Shown: positions 1 through 8,004, numbered from the stretch's first letter. The stretch is 13,855 bases of DNA from Sulfurimonas sp. (GCA_015663215.1 DQSP01000062.1:1-13855); one strand, 5' to 3'. The notes: generated by a model from the letters alone, not told the origin. Translations and numbers: made by a program.

Positions 1-72
1 AAAATATTTAAGATTTTACCAGATATGTTTCAAAATATTGCTTTTGAAATGCTACAACGTGGTGAAACTTGA
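1..72 (+). CDS. 3' end of an unrecognised gene (partial)
   Basis: Frame 1 is open from the first base to a TGA stop at 70-72 and encodes 23 residues ending FEMLQRGET. The gene starts outside the window. The short tail is mixed hydrophobic and polar and looks like the C-terminal helix of a soluble protein, but it is too short to assign to a family. The next gene begins 25 bases downstream with no room for an obvious terminator, so the two may be co-transcribed. That the frame is coding is inferred from its openness, sensible composition and close spacing to the next gene. Confidence 0.5.
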   Translation, partial: KIFKILPDMFQNIAFEMLQRGET

Positions 73-97
73 CAACTAACAAAGCGAAAAATGAAAA

Positions 98-976
98 ATG
101 AAAAAAACAATAATAAAAAGTTTAGTGATACTTGGATTAGTTCAAGTATCACTTATGGCAAAAGAAAAAACTATGGAGGAACTCTCAAAAGAGATGTCAA
201 ACCCTCTAGCTCAGATTTGGAACCTTTCGTTTCAAAATAACTATACAACCTATAAGAGTGATTTAGTTGATGGAGGAGATCATGTAAATGTTACCCTTTT
301 TCAACCTGTTCTTCCCATACCACTTGACAACGGTATGACTGCGTTTGCTCGTCCAGTTATTACTTATATAGATGCTCCAACGGGTGCAGTAATAGATGCA
401 AGTAATCCTAGAAATCCTCATGTAGTAGGAAAAAATAGAGAAGCAAAACTAGGAGATATTATTTTACCAGTTGGGGTAGGTGTTGTTAAGATGAAAGGAT
501 GGTCTTATGGTGTGGGTGCTACTTTTATCTTCCCAACATCTCAGCACAAAACTGTGGCTTCTCATCAGTACCAAGCAGGGCCAACGGCTCTTGCTCTTTA
601 TGGAAACGAGAAGTGGACAGTTGGAGGGCATATGCAACACTGGTGGGGAGTAGCTAGAGACTCTAATGAAGCAACAAAAGATAGACAACTTGCAAACCAT
701 ACAGATATCCAGTACTTTATTATTTACCACCTTCCACAAGCTTGGCAACTTCGTGCTTCTCCACATATTACATATAACTGGAATGCAAAAAGTAACAATG
801 CTCTTACTCTTCCTATCGCGTTTGGTGTAGGAAAAATGATAAAAATAGGACCAATGCCAGTACAACTTATGGCAGAGTACCAAAAAACAGTTATTGCTCC
901 TGACTCAATAGGTGCCGATGATACTATTATGCTCCAAGCAAACTTCATCATCAAAAATCCATTTGGTGAATTGTAA
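98..976 (+). CDS. Outer-membrane beta-barrel protein, transporter-like (neuromedin U-like family)
   Basis: The 292-residue protein starts with a Sec signal peptide (basic MKKT, hydrophobic core, cleavage near LMAKE at about residues 20-22). The rest has no long hydrophobic helix. It alternates short aromatic/hydrophobic strands with polar turns, as in outer-membrane barrels. By eye it resembles a family often annotated as transporter or neuromedin U-like: an early NPLAQIWNLSFQNNY segment, a QPVLPIPL strand, a GDIILPVGVG strand, a YGVGATFIFPT strand, AGPTALAL, and a C-terminal strand that does not end in Phe. Start ATG 98 has only a weak upstream purine tract; the ATG at 91 is in another frame and closes quickly. 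Its stop overlaps the next start by one base (TAATG), so it is translationally coupled to the amidohydrolase. It probably provides a pore or surface function for that operon; the substrate is unknown. Confidence 0.65.
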   Translation: MKKTIIKSLVILGLVQVSLMAKEKTMEELSKEMSNPLAQIWNLSFQNNYTTYKSDLVDGGDHVNVTLFQPVLPIPLDNGMTAFARPVITYIDAPTGAVIDASNPRNPHVVGKNREAKLGDIILPVGVGVVKMKGWSYGVGATFIFPTSQHKTVASHQYQAGPTALALYGNEKWTVGGHMQHWWGVARDSNEATKDRQLANHTDIQYFIIYHLPQAWQLRASPHITYNWNAKSNNALTLPIAFGVGKMIKIGPMPVQLMAEYQKTVIAPDSIGADDTIMLQANFIIKNPFGEL

Positions 977-2832
977 TGTTTAAGAGAACAGGTTTAGTAC
1001 TTTTACTAACTCTTTCTCTCTTTGCTTCTCAAAATGAGCAAACCCTTTACTATGGTGGCGATATTTTAACTATGGAGGGTGAAAATCCTAAGTATGTTGA
1101 AGCTGTTATTACTCGTAATGCAAAGATAATTTTCGCTGGAAAAAGAGTAGATGCTTTTAATAATTTTGCTGGAAAGACTATAGGAATAGATTTAGAAGGT
1201 AAAACTATGATGCCAGGCTTCATAGAGCCTCATGTTCACCCTTCTATCGCTGCTATTTTACTTGGTGGTGACATAGTCGCTCCACATGACTGGGATGTTC
1301 CCGATGGTCTTAAAAAGGGTGTAGAAGGGCATGATGCCTACATTCAAAGACTAACAGAGAGTATTGCAAAGTATGGCAAAGATGATAGTGTTCTTTTCAT
1401 CTGGGGGTATCATCAGCTTTGGCATGGGGACTTGAGTAGAGAGATCTTAAATGAAATTTCGCCTACAAAACCTGTTGCCGTTATTCACCGCTCTTTTCAT
1501 GAAGTGTTTTTAAATGATGCAGCTATTAAGCGGATGAATGTTAAAGAAGAAGATTATAAAAACAACCCACAAGTTGAGTGGGAAAGAGGGCACTTCTTTG
1601 AGGGTGGTTGGTTAGCTCTAGTGCCTCGTATAGCACCACAACTTCTTAACCCAACTCGCTATAAAAAGGGTCTAATAGACATGAGTACCTTAGTTCGTAA
1701 AAATGGTGTCACTACCATTGCAGAACAAGGTTTCCCAGCATCTAGTTTTGAGATGGAGTACCCAATGCTCAAGCAAGAGATGGATAAAAACCCATCTTTT
1801 GAAGTTTACAATGTCTTAAATGGAACACAACTTTATGGTGCGCACGGAAAGTCTAATATAGAAGCAGAAAAATGGATGGTAACTGCTTCAAAGTATGATA
1901 CTCAAAATATTAAGATGTTACCAAAACAGGTAAAACTCTATGCTGATGGTGCCATATATTCACTCGCTATGCAGATGAAAGAGGGCTACAATGAAGAGCG
2001 ATTTAAGGGGCAGTGGATGACTCCTTTGAAGCTCTTTGAAGAGCAAATGAACTTTTACTGGGATAAAGATTACCTCATAGATATTCATGCAAATGGAGAT
2101 TTAGGCATACAGATGTGTATAGACCTCACAAGAAAAATGATGAAACGCCACCCTCGTAAAGACCACCGTTTGACACTCCATCATGTGGGTTACTTTACAG
2201 ATGCCCAAGCAGATGAGATGCAAGAACTCGGCATTGAAGCATCAGCAAATCCTTACTACCTTTGGGCACTTGCAGATAAGTACTCAGAGCATGGACTAGG
2301 GAAAAAAAGAGCTGAGAATATGGTGCATATGAAGTCACTCAAAGATAGAAACATCCCTTTTTCACTTCACTCCGACTTTGGTATGGCTCCACTTGAACCA
2401 CTAACACTCGCTTGGACAGCAGTAAACAGAATGACAAGCGAGCATACTTTAGTCTCTCAAGACCAAAGAATAGATGCCTATACGGCACTCCAAGGCATCA
2501 CTATAAATGCAGCAAGAACACTGCGTTTAGAAGAAGAAATAGGTTCTATCAAACGTGGTAAACGTGCTAACTTTACTATTTTACAGGAGAACCCACTCAA
2601 AGTAAATCCTATGCATATAAAAGATATTAAAGTTGCTGGTGTGGTTTATAATGGCAAGATAGATATGAATAAAGATAGACTTGGTGGCGATAAAGATGCG
2701 ACTGGATGTATAACTTCTGCTGGGTATAAATGGTGTGACAAAACTTCTACATGTGTGAGACCATGGGAATTAGCCAAAAAAAATGCCTTTGAGAATAAAA
2801 TAAGACTATTTGATAGTTTTTGTAAAAATTAG
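976..2832 (+). CDS. Exported YtcJ-like amidohydrolase with C-terminal Cys-rich module
   Basis: A 618-residue metal-dependent hydrolase of the amidohydrolase superfamily (amidohydrolase_3/YtcJ type). It has an N-terminal signal peptide (residues 1 to about 18), so it should act in the periplasm. Seen directly: the small beta-sandwich start (YYGGDILTM, about 24-33), metal-ligand HxH in GFIEPHVHPS (H86, H88), a Lys-containing strand VKLYADGA (K320, D324), H371 in DIHANGD, H402/H403 in TLHHVGY, and the late acidic ligand in SLHSDFG (H465, D467). The usual closing segment (GSIKRGKRANFTIL, about 523-536) follows. Residues 578-616 are extra and carry four Cys (C578, C587, C593, C616) in a GC-SAGY-WC-C-RPWE pattern. 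Start ATG 976 overlaps the previous stop and has GGTGA six bases upstream. The likely reaction is hydrolysis of an amide or cyclic amide; the substrate cannot be read from sequence. Confidence 0.85.
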   Translation: MFKRTGLVLLLTLSLFASQNEQTLYYGGDILTMEGENPKYVEAVITRNAKIIFAGKRVDAFNNFAGKTIGIDLEGKTMMPGFIEPHVHPSIAAILLGGDIVAPHDWDVPDGLKKGVEGHDAYIQRLTESIAKYGKDDSVLFIWGYHQLWHGDLSREILNEISPTKPVAVIHRSFHEVFLNDAAIKRMNVKEEDYKNNPQVEWERGHFFEGGWLALVPRIAPQLLNPTRYKKGLIDMSTLVRKNGVTTIAEQGFPASSFEMEYPMLKQEMDKNPSFEVYNVLNGTQLYGAHGKSNIEAEKWMVTASKYDTQNIKMLPKQVKLYADGAIYSLAMQMKEGYNEERFKGQWMTPLKLFEEQMNFYWDKDYLIDIHANGDLGIQMCIDLTRKMMKRHPRKDHRLTLHHVGYFTDAQADEMQELGIEASANPYYLWALADKYSEHGLGKKRAENMVHMKSLKDRNIPFSLHSDFGMAPLEPLTLAWTAVNRMTSEHTLVSQDQRIDAYTALQGITINAARTLRLEEEIGSIKRGKRANFTILQENPLKVNPMHIKDIKVAGVVYNGKIDMNKDRLGGDKDATGCITSAGYKWCDKTSTCVRPWELAKKNAFENKIRLFDSFCKN

Positions 2833-2840
2833 GAGATAAA

Positions 2841-3926
2841 ATGCTAAAAAAAATAATAACTGTAGGTTTAGTGTTAAGTTTAAGTCTGAGTAGTGCTTTA
2901 GCATGTACAGGACTTCAAGTAAAGACAGAAGATGGTGCTTCTATAAGTGGAAGAACTTTAGAGTTTGGTATATTTTTACCTACGAGTGCTATTAGTGTGC
3001 CTCGTAACTATAGCTTTATTGGTAAGACTCCTAAAGGTGATGGTAAAAAATGGAAGTCTAAATATGCAAGTATTGGTGTTCTTATAGGAAGCGAAAAACT
3101 CATTTTAGATGGTGTTAACGAAAAAGGTTTAACTTGTGGAATGTTCTATCTTCCTGGTTATGCATCTTATCCTGAGACAACGAAGAAAAATCAAAATATT
3201 TCAATGTCAACTTCAGACTTTAACCAGTGGGTTCTCTCACAGTTTAAAAATGTAGATGAAGTCAAAAAAGCGATAGTAAATGGTGAAGTAGCCTTTTCAA
3301 AAGTACTTACTCCAGGTTTTCCACCTTCTGTGCAACCTTTTCATTTTCTCATCAGTGATAAGAATGGAAAGAGCATCGTAGTTGAGCCAATTGATGGAAA
3401 AGTAGTTGTGAGTGATAACCCTGTAGGTGTTTTAACAAACTCCCCTACATTTGATTGGCACATGACTAACCTCAAAAATTATGTAAACTTAAGAGCCGTA
3501 AACTCTAAGCCTATTACTATAAATGGTGAAAAGTTTGATGCACTAGGACAAGGAACAGGAATGCTTGGCTTGCCTGGTGACTACACTCCACCATCGCGTT
3601 TTGTAAGAGCCGTTGCATTTAGTGCAACAGCGATTCCTGAAAAAAATGCACAACAAGGTGTCTATCAAGTGTTTCATCTCTTAAATAACTTTGATATACC
3701 AGTAGGAATAGCTAGAACAGTTCATAAAGGTGTAATCTACTCAGACTACACTATGCTTACAACTGTAAGAGATTCTCAAAATCTGAAGTTTTACTACACA
3801 ACTTATGAGGACCAAACTATAAAAATGCTTGATTTGAATGAGGTGGATAAAAATGCTAAAGAGATTAAAATCCTCTCGACAGAGTCTAAACAACATTATG
3901 TTGATGTAAGTAGTAAATTAAAATAA
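2841..3926 (+). CDS. Choloylglycine hydrolase / linear amide C-N hydrolase family protein, exported
   Basis: A 361-residue Ntn hydrolase related to bile salt hydrolases, penicillin V acylases and some N-acyl-homoserine lactone acylases. A signal peptide ends in A-L-A directly before Cys22, so signal peptidase I cleavage would expose the catalytic Cys as the new N-terminus. The -3 position is Ala, so this is not a lipobox. Other family landmarks: SGRTLEFG (R38, with E41 where bile salt hydrolases have Asp), LDGVNEKGL (D90, N93), VLTNSPTFDW (N200) and GLPGDYTPPSRFVR (R253). The GRTLEFG form resembles the Gram-negative branch of the family. AGGAG five bases before ATG 2841 supports the start. 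It lies eight bases after the amidohydrolase and is the last gene of the operon. It should cleave an N-acyl amide in the periplasm. Bile salts are an unlikely natural substrate for an environmental organism. Confidence 0.88.
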   Translation: MLKKIITVGLVLSLSLSSALACTGLQVKTEDGASISGRTLEFGIFLPTSAISVPRNYSFIGKTPKGDGKKWKSKYASIGVLIGSEKLILDGVNEKGLTCGMFYLPGYASYPETTKKNQNISMSTSDFNQWVLSQFKNVDEVKKAIVNGEVAFSKVLTPGFPPSVQPFHFLISDKNGKSIVVEPIDGKVVVSDNPVGVLTNSPTFDWHMTNLKNYVNLRAVNSKPITINGEKFDALGQGTGMLGLPGDYTPPSRFVRAVAFSATAIPEKNAQQGVYQVFHLLNNFDIPVGIARTVHKGVIYSDYTMLTTVRDSQNLKFYYTTYEDQTIKMLDLNEVDKNAKEIKILSTESKQHYVDVSSKLK

Positions 3927-3948
3927 TTTTAGCATGTAGTATTTGAGG

Positions 3949-3980
3949 TAAAAAGGAGAAGCTTAATATTCTCCTTTTTA
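3949..3980. terminator. Bidirectional intrinsic terminator between convergent operons
   Basis: A perfect 12-bp inverted repeat (arms 3949-3960 and 3969-3980, AAAAGGAGAA core) encloses an 8-base loop. The outer part of the arms supplies a T-run after the GGAGAA/TTCTCC core in both directions. It sits 22 bases after the amidase stop, and its right arm overlaps the TAA stop of the RND C-half gene on the - strand. It is well placed to end both transcripts. Confidence 0.8.
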
Positions 3981-5657
3981 TAAATCAAATGCTTTTTTTA
4001 AGTCTGTTATATTTAATAGTACAGGTACAACCAGAAGTGAAGCCACAACAGCTGCTATCGTTCCAAATATAAGTGAAACTCCAAGTCCACCAAATACAGC
4101 ATCCCCTGCTAAAAGAGTTGATGCAAGCATGATAGCAACAGCAGTTAAAAATATAGGCTTTGCACGAGTAGCAGCTGAATGTGCGATAGCAGTCGCTTGA
4201 TTCATGCCTTTATCTCTCATAAGAGTTTTTGTAAAGTCTATGAGTAAAAGAGAATTTCTTGAACTTATCCCAATCAGAGCAATAAAACCTATAAGTGATG
4301 TGGCTGTTAGGAAAAAGGTTTGTGTTGTAAAAATATCCATGATAAAGTGCCCAACTATAACACCTATGATAGAGAGAAAAGAGCCTAAAAGTATAATACC
4401 ACTTATAGTATAACTCTTGTAGTAGATAACCATGAGTAAATATATCATAAATAATGCCGCGATAAATGCAGCTCCAAGTTCAACAAATGTGTCGAGAGTC
4501 ACTTCCATCTCTCCATCCCAAATTAGTTTGTAAACTTTTGCATTTGCTTTGTCTGTCAGTTGTAGGTTAAAAAGACCAATCTTCTCAATTGTGTAAGTAT
4601 CTTTAAATGTGTCAAGTATAGTATTTCTAGCATCCATTAAAGGATAAACTTGAGATACCATATCAGTCTCTGCCATAACATTACTCATCATGTGAAGCTC
4701 TTTGGAGAGTATCATTGGGTGTGACTTGTCAGTTTCTATACTTACAAGTTCTGTAAGTGGAATCATTATGCCTTGTTTATTCATAAGTTTGAGAGCACTT
4801 AGTTTTACCTTAATAGCATCAAGGTCTTTTTTTGTGAAACTTTTTGACTCTTTTGAGAGCGAGAGGTATATTGGTACTTGATCATTATAAAGTTCAGAGT
4901 TTTTGACAGCGATTTGCATACCCTCAAACGCGAGGTAGATTATGTTGTTAAGTTGTTCTATATCTACACCTGAACGAACAATTTTAGTATTATTTACTAC
5001 TATCTTAAAAGTGTCAAACATATCGTCTTGCATAATGTCTATATCAACTAAACCATCTGTTTTATGAAAAACATCAGCTACTTTACTTGAAAGTTTACGA
5101 ATACCTTTTTCATTATCTCCATATATTTCAGCAACTATTGCTGCCATTGTAGGAGGTCCTGCTGGTGGTTCAACGAAAGAGATTTTTGTTCCCTCATAAA
5201 GCTTTTGACATTGTGACTGCACTACAGGACGCAGTCTTTGCACTATAAGGTATGAAGGCTCATCTCTATGATGCTTCTTTGTGAGGTTGAGTACAATTTC
5301 TGCTACATTTTCACTATTTTTAAACTGACTGCCTTTTATAAGTCCAGCAAAATCAAGTGGAGACCCCATCCCTAAAAATACTTCTAAGTCACGGAGCTCT
5401 TTTTCTTGTGTTAAGATATCACTAACACATGCTGTCACTTCTTGAGTTTGAAATATAGAGCTTCCACTTGCAAGTGTTACATAGATATTAAAAGTGTCGT
5501 TATTCTTTCCTGGTAGCATTTTTGCTAAAACCATTTTACCTGGTGCAATCATCAAAATAGAGAGTATAAAAGCGATAAGTGTTGCTACTAGAATTAGGTT
5601 TCTTTTTTGTGAACTTTGTATCGCATTGTGTATAAAACTTTCAAACTTTTCAAACAT
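3978..5657 (-). CDS. RND efflux permease, C-terminal half (separate gene)
   Basis: The 559-residue product matches the second half of an RND inner-membrane permease. In order: a cytoplasmic lead-in (MFEKFESF), TM7 at about 19-38, a periplasmic porter domain (about 45-385, including EPPAGPPTMAAIVAEIYG), then TM8 to TM12 (about 391-411, 418-440, 449-472, 502-518, 526-548). TM10 carries GISSRNSLLLIDF (R467, D474), where AcrB has its essential Lys940. The ending TRAKPIFLTA ... GGLGVSLIFG is the usual RND C-terminus. Start ATG 5657 overlaps the stop of the N-half (TAATG) and is preceded by AAAAAGGAG at seven-base spacing. With the upstream gene it totals 1088 residues, about one normal permease. 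It must assemble with the N-half. The exported substrate is unknown; class HAE-like rather than clearly metal. Confidence 0.88.
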   Translation of the reverse strand: MFEKFESFIHNAIQSSQKRNLILVATLIAFILSILMIAPGKMVLAKMLPGKNNDTFNIYVTLASGSSIFQTQEVTACVSDILTQEKELRDLEVFLGMGSPLDFAGLIKGSQFKNSENVAEIVLNLTKKHHRDEPSYLIVQRLRPVVQSQCQKLYEGTKISFVEPPAGPPTMAAIVAEIYGDNEKGIRKLSSKVADVFHKTDGLVDIDIMQDDMFDTFKIVVNNTKIVRSGVDIEQLNNIIYLAFEGMQIAVKNSELYNDQVPIYLSLSKESKSFTKKDLDAIKVKLSALKLMNKQGIMIPLTELVSIETDKSHPMILSKELHMMSNVMAETDMVSQVYPLMDARNTILDTFKDTYTIEKIGLFNLQLTDKANAKVYKLIWDGEMEVTLDTFVELGAAFIAALFMIYLLMVIYYKSYTISGIILLGSFLSIIGVIVGHFIMDIFTTQTFFLTATSLIGFIALIGISSRNSLLLIDFTKTLMRDKGMNQATAIAHSAATRAKPIFLTAVAIMLASTLLAGDAVFGGLGVSLIFGTIAAVVASLLVVPVLLNITDLKKAFDL

Positions 5658-7246
5658 TATTCTGCTCCTTTTTCTGAATGATCTGGGCGTTTGAGCATTC
5701 GTACTGCTAAGTAGGGTGTAAATATATAAGCCACAAATAGTGAGGCTATAAGAGCTATAGGAACATTGGCAGGGATAGGCTTCATAAACTGACCCATCAT
5801 CTGCCCAACAAACGCCATAGGTACCATAGTGAGTATAATGGCTAGGGTTGCTATGTTTGTAGGTGCACCTATCTCATCTGTTGCTTTTATCATCAGCTCT
5901 GTTGGCGTTTCATGTGCAGAATCTTTTGAGTGATAATGTCTGTGAATATTTTCTATCACAATGATTGCTGCATCCACAAGTAGACCAAGCGAGAGTAAAA
6001 AAGCAAAGAGTGTGATACGGTTAATAGTTTGCCCAGAGAGGTAAGCTACAAAAAGTGTAATCGCTAAAATGGCAGGAACAGTAAAGGTAACGATTAGAGA
6101 TTCCCTCCAACCTAAAACAAATGCGAGTAGTATAGCAATGATGACAATAGATAAAACAAGGTGATATACAAGCTCATTTACAGCTTCATCAGCTCTCTCT
6201 CCATCATTACGAGTTATCACATAGTGGATGCCATTTTTTTCTAAAAAAGTTTTATACTTTTGAAGTTCCTCTTTTACTTCATCAGCGATTATAACCGCAT
6301 TTGTTCCTTGTAGTTTTGAGACACTGAGTGTAACTTGCTCTTTAAAAGAGGAAAATTTTCCTTCTTTATCTCTTACTTTTATCAGTGCTTTTTTAAAATT
6401 TTGGATGTCATAACTATCACTGACAGTAGCAACTTGTGAGAGGTAGATAGGAGAACCCATATATTGAGCTACTATGATGTTGTTTATATCTTTAATGCTA
6501 TCAAGAGCATTCTTTACACCTAAAATAACGATTTTATTATCTTTACTTGTGTTTTTTGTTGCGGGTACATTGTAAGCAAGTGAAGAAATAGATTTCTTAA
6601 TTTGCCCTAAAGAGAGGTTGTAACCTGATAGTTTATTGATGTCTACTTCTATGTTAAACTGGTGTTTTGATCCACCTTTAAGTCCTGTAACGGCTACATT
6701 ACTAAGTCCATTTATGTGATGTTGGATTTTTTTCACTCTATCATAAAGTTCAGTCTTCGTCATTGTTGCATCATCAGTATAAAATGCGATAGATACGATG
6801 GGAATGTCTACATCAATATCAAGAGGTTTTATGATGGGTTCCATCGCTCCACTTGGAAATATGTCTGCATTTTGCATGATTTTATCGTAGATTTTAAGGT
6901 TAGCTCCCTCTTTTTCCTCACCGATAAAAAAGGCCGCGTTTACGATACCTACATTATCCATTGCACGACCGTAAATATGCTCTACGCCTTTGACCTCTTT
7001 GAGTTTTCTCTCCAAAGGATTGACAATGATTTTTTCTATCTCTTTTGCACTTGCACCGGGTAGGGCGATGATAACAGTAGAACCACTTACAATCATTTGA
7101 GGATTCTCTTCTCTTGGCATTATCTCTAAAGAGAGGTATCCAATAGCTAAGATAAAAATCCCTAGAGTAAGTGTAAGGGGACTATGTATAAATGTTTTAG
7201 CTAGTCTTCCAGCATAGTCAGTGGGTATAAAGTTTATATCCTTCAT
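5657..7246 (-). CDS. RND efflux permease, N-terminal half (separate gene)
   Basis: The 529-residue product covers the first half of an RND permease. TM1 is at about 21-41 (SPLTLTLGIFILAIGYLSL), followed by the motif LEIMPREENPQ, a porter domain with ALPGASAKEIEKIIVNPLE (about 61-79), then TM2-TM6 (about 361-379, 386-404, 411-431, 463-481, 493-514). TM4 reads GLLVDAAIIVIEN: D425 is kept, but the second Asp of the HAE1-type VDD pair is Ala. The protein stops at SEKGAE in the cytoplasmic linker after TM6, exactly where the C-half starts. Start ATG 7246 is preceded by AAGGAAG, which overlaps the adaptor stop. The operon is TolC-adaptor-RND-N-RND-C. Energised drug/proton antiport across the inner membrane is expected; the substrate is unknown. 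Confidence 0.88.
   Translation of the reverse strand: MKDINFIPTDYAGRLAKTFIHSPLTLTLGIFILAIGYLSLEIMPREENPQMIVSGSTVIIALPGASAKEIEKIIVNPLERKLKEVKGVEHIYGRAMDNVGIVNAAFFIGEEKEGANLKIYDKIMQNADIFPSGAMEPIIKPLDIDVDIPIVSIAFYTDDATMTKTELYDRVKKIQHHINGLSNVAVTGLKGGSKHQFNIEVDINKLSGYNLSLGQIKKSISSLAYNVPATKNTSKDNKIVILGVKNALDSIKDINNIIVAQYMGSPIYLSQVATVSDSYDIQNFKKALIKVRDKEGKFSSFKEQVTLSVSKLQGTNAVIIADEVKEELQKYKTFLEKNGIHYVITRNDGERADEAVNELVYHLVLSIVIIAILLAFVLGWRESLIVTFTVPAILAITLFVAYLSGQTINRITLFAFLLSLGLLVDAAIIVIENIHRHYHSKDSAHETPTELMIKATDEIGAPTNIATLAIILTMVPMAFVGQMMGQFMKPIPANVPIALIASLFVAYIFTPYLAVRMLKRPDHSEKGAE
5665..5669 (-). promoter_or_regulatory. Shine-Dalgarno for the RND C-half, inside the N-half gene
   Basis: Read on the - strand, AAAAAGGAG lies within the last codons of the N-half gene, and its AGGAG core is seven bases before ATG 5657. 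The match and spacing are near ideal. This site decides the start of the C-half and shows that it can be translated as its own protein. Confidence 0.8.
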
Positions 7247-7256
7247 ATATCTTCCT

Positions 7257-8000
7257 TTAGTTGATACTTATAGTTGCATACATTCCAGGGTATACAGACT
7301 TTGAGTTTGTCTTAAAAGAGACTTTTATCTTAAAAGTATGTGTCATAGGGTTTGAGTTAGGAATAATCGCAGTAATTTTTCCAATGGCTTTAAGTTTTAA
7401 TGAGGGTATCTCTATAGCAACTTTTTTCCCATGAGTGATACGAGAAAGACTACTCTCTGGAATCTCTGCACTGATTTTAAGATCACTTAAATCAGAGAGA
7501 ACAATAGCAGGCATACCAGGCATAGCCATCTCACCAACTTTGATATTTTTAGTGACAACAACACCATTGTTTGGTGCTTTAACATTTAAGTAGTTATATT
7601 GATTTTTCACCTCTTGAAGTCTTGCTTTTGCTATACTTATCATATCTTGAAGATTGAGTGCTGTAAGTTCAAGGTTTTCAACCTCATACTTTGAAACCAT
7701 ATCTTTTTCTAAGAGTCTTTTATATCTCGCTAAGTTAAGTTTTACATTTGTGTACTGGTTCTCATACATTTGAAGGCTCAGTTGGCTTTGACGAGCTGCG
7801 GAGTCTATCTCACGGGAGTCAATAGTATAGAGAGTTTGGTTTTTTCTAACTTTTTCACCCTCATTTACATATACATTTGTTACAAAGCCCATAAAACGAC
7901 TTGTTATCATTTTTTGGTTATCAGAGATAACGCTACCTGAAAGTGTAAGTGTTTCAGCACTAAGAGAGAGTGTTAATGCGAGTATTAGTAGTAGTTTCAT
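7257..8000 (-). CDS. RND efflux periplasmic adaptor (membrane fusion protein), short form
   Basis: A 247-residue adaptor starting at ATG 8000, giving MKLLLILALTLSLSAETL, a clean signal peptide. The frame extends nine codons upstream to a TTG at 8027, but that start spoils the signal peptide and overlaps the upstream gene; AAAGGA ten bases before ATG 8000 fits better. After the signal peptide come the first lipoyl half-motif (GFVTNVYVNEGEKVRKNQTLY, about 40-60), a helical hairpin (about 65-135), the second lipoyl half (VKAPNNGVVVTKNIKVGEMA) and a beta-barrel domain ending PGMYATISIN. There is no evident membrane-proximal domain, so it is shorter than typical adaptors of 350-400 residues. It should bridge the RND permease and the TolC-like channel. 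It starts four bases after the channel gene stop. Confidence 0.85.
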   Translation of the reverse strand: MKLLLILALTLSLSAETLTLSGSVISDNQKMITSRFMGFVTNVYVNEGEKVRKNQTLYTIDSREIDSAARQSQLSLQMYENQYTNVKLNLARYKRLLEKDMVSKYEVENLELTALNLQDMISIAKARLQEVKNQYNYLNVKAPNNGVVVTKNIKVGEMAMPGMPAIVLSDLSDLKISAEIPESSLSRITHGKKVAIEIPSLKLKAIGKITAIIPNSNPMTHTFKIKVSFKTNSKSVYPGMYATISIN

Positions 8001-8004
8001 TATA

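Noticed and set aside
464..954. Open frames on the - strand inside the outer-membrane protein gene
   Set aside because: They lie wholly opposite a gene with signal peptide and family resemblance, have no family features and lack good ribosome sites. They are shadow frames.
4204..4413. Open frame on the + strand opposite the RND C-half
   Set aside because: It is antisense to conserved transmembrane coding sequence and has no recognisable protein character.
5494..5694. Open frame on the + strand across the RND split junction
   Set aside because: It could have suggested a gene at the junction, but it is the complement of TM7 coding sequence and has no ribosome site or family features.
6716..7063. 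Open frame on the + strand opposite the RND N-half
   Set aside because: It is antisense to the conserved porter domain. The translation is low in normal protein character.
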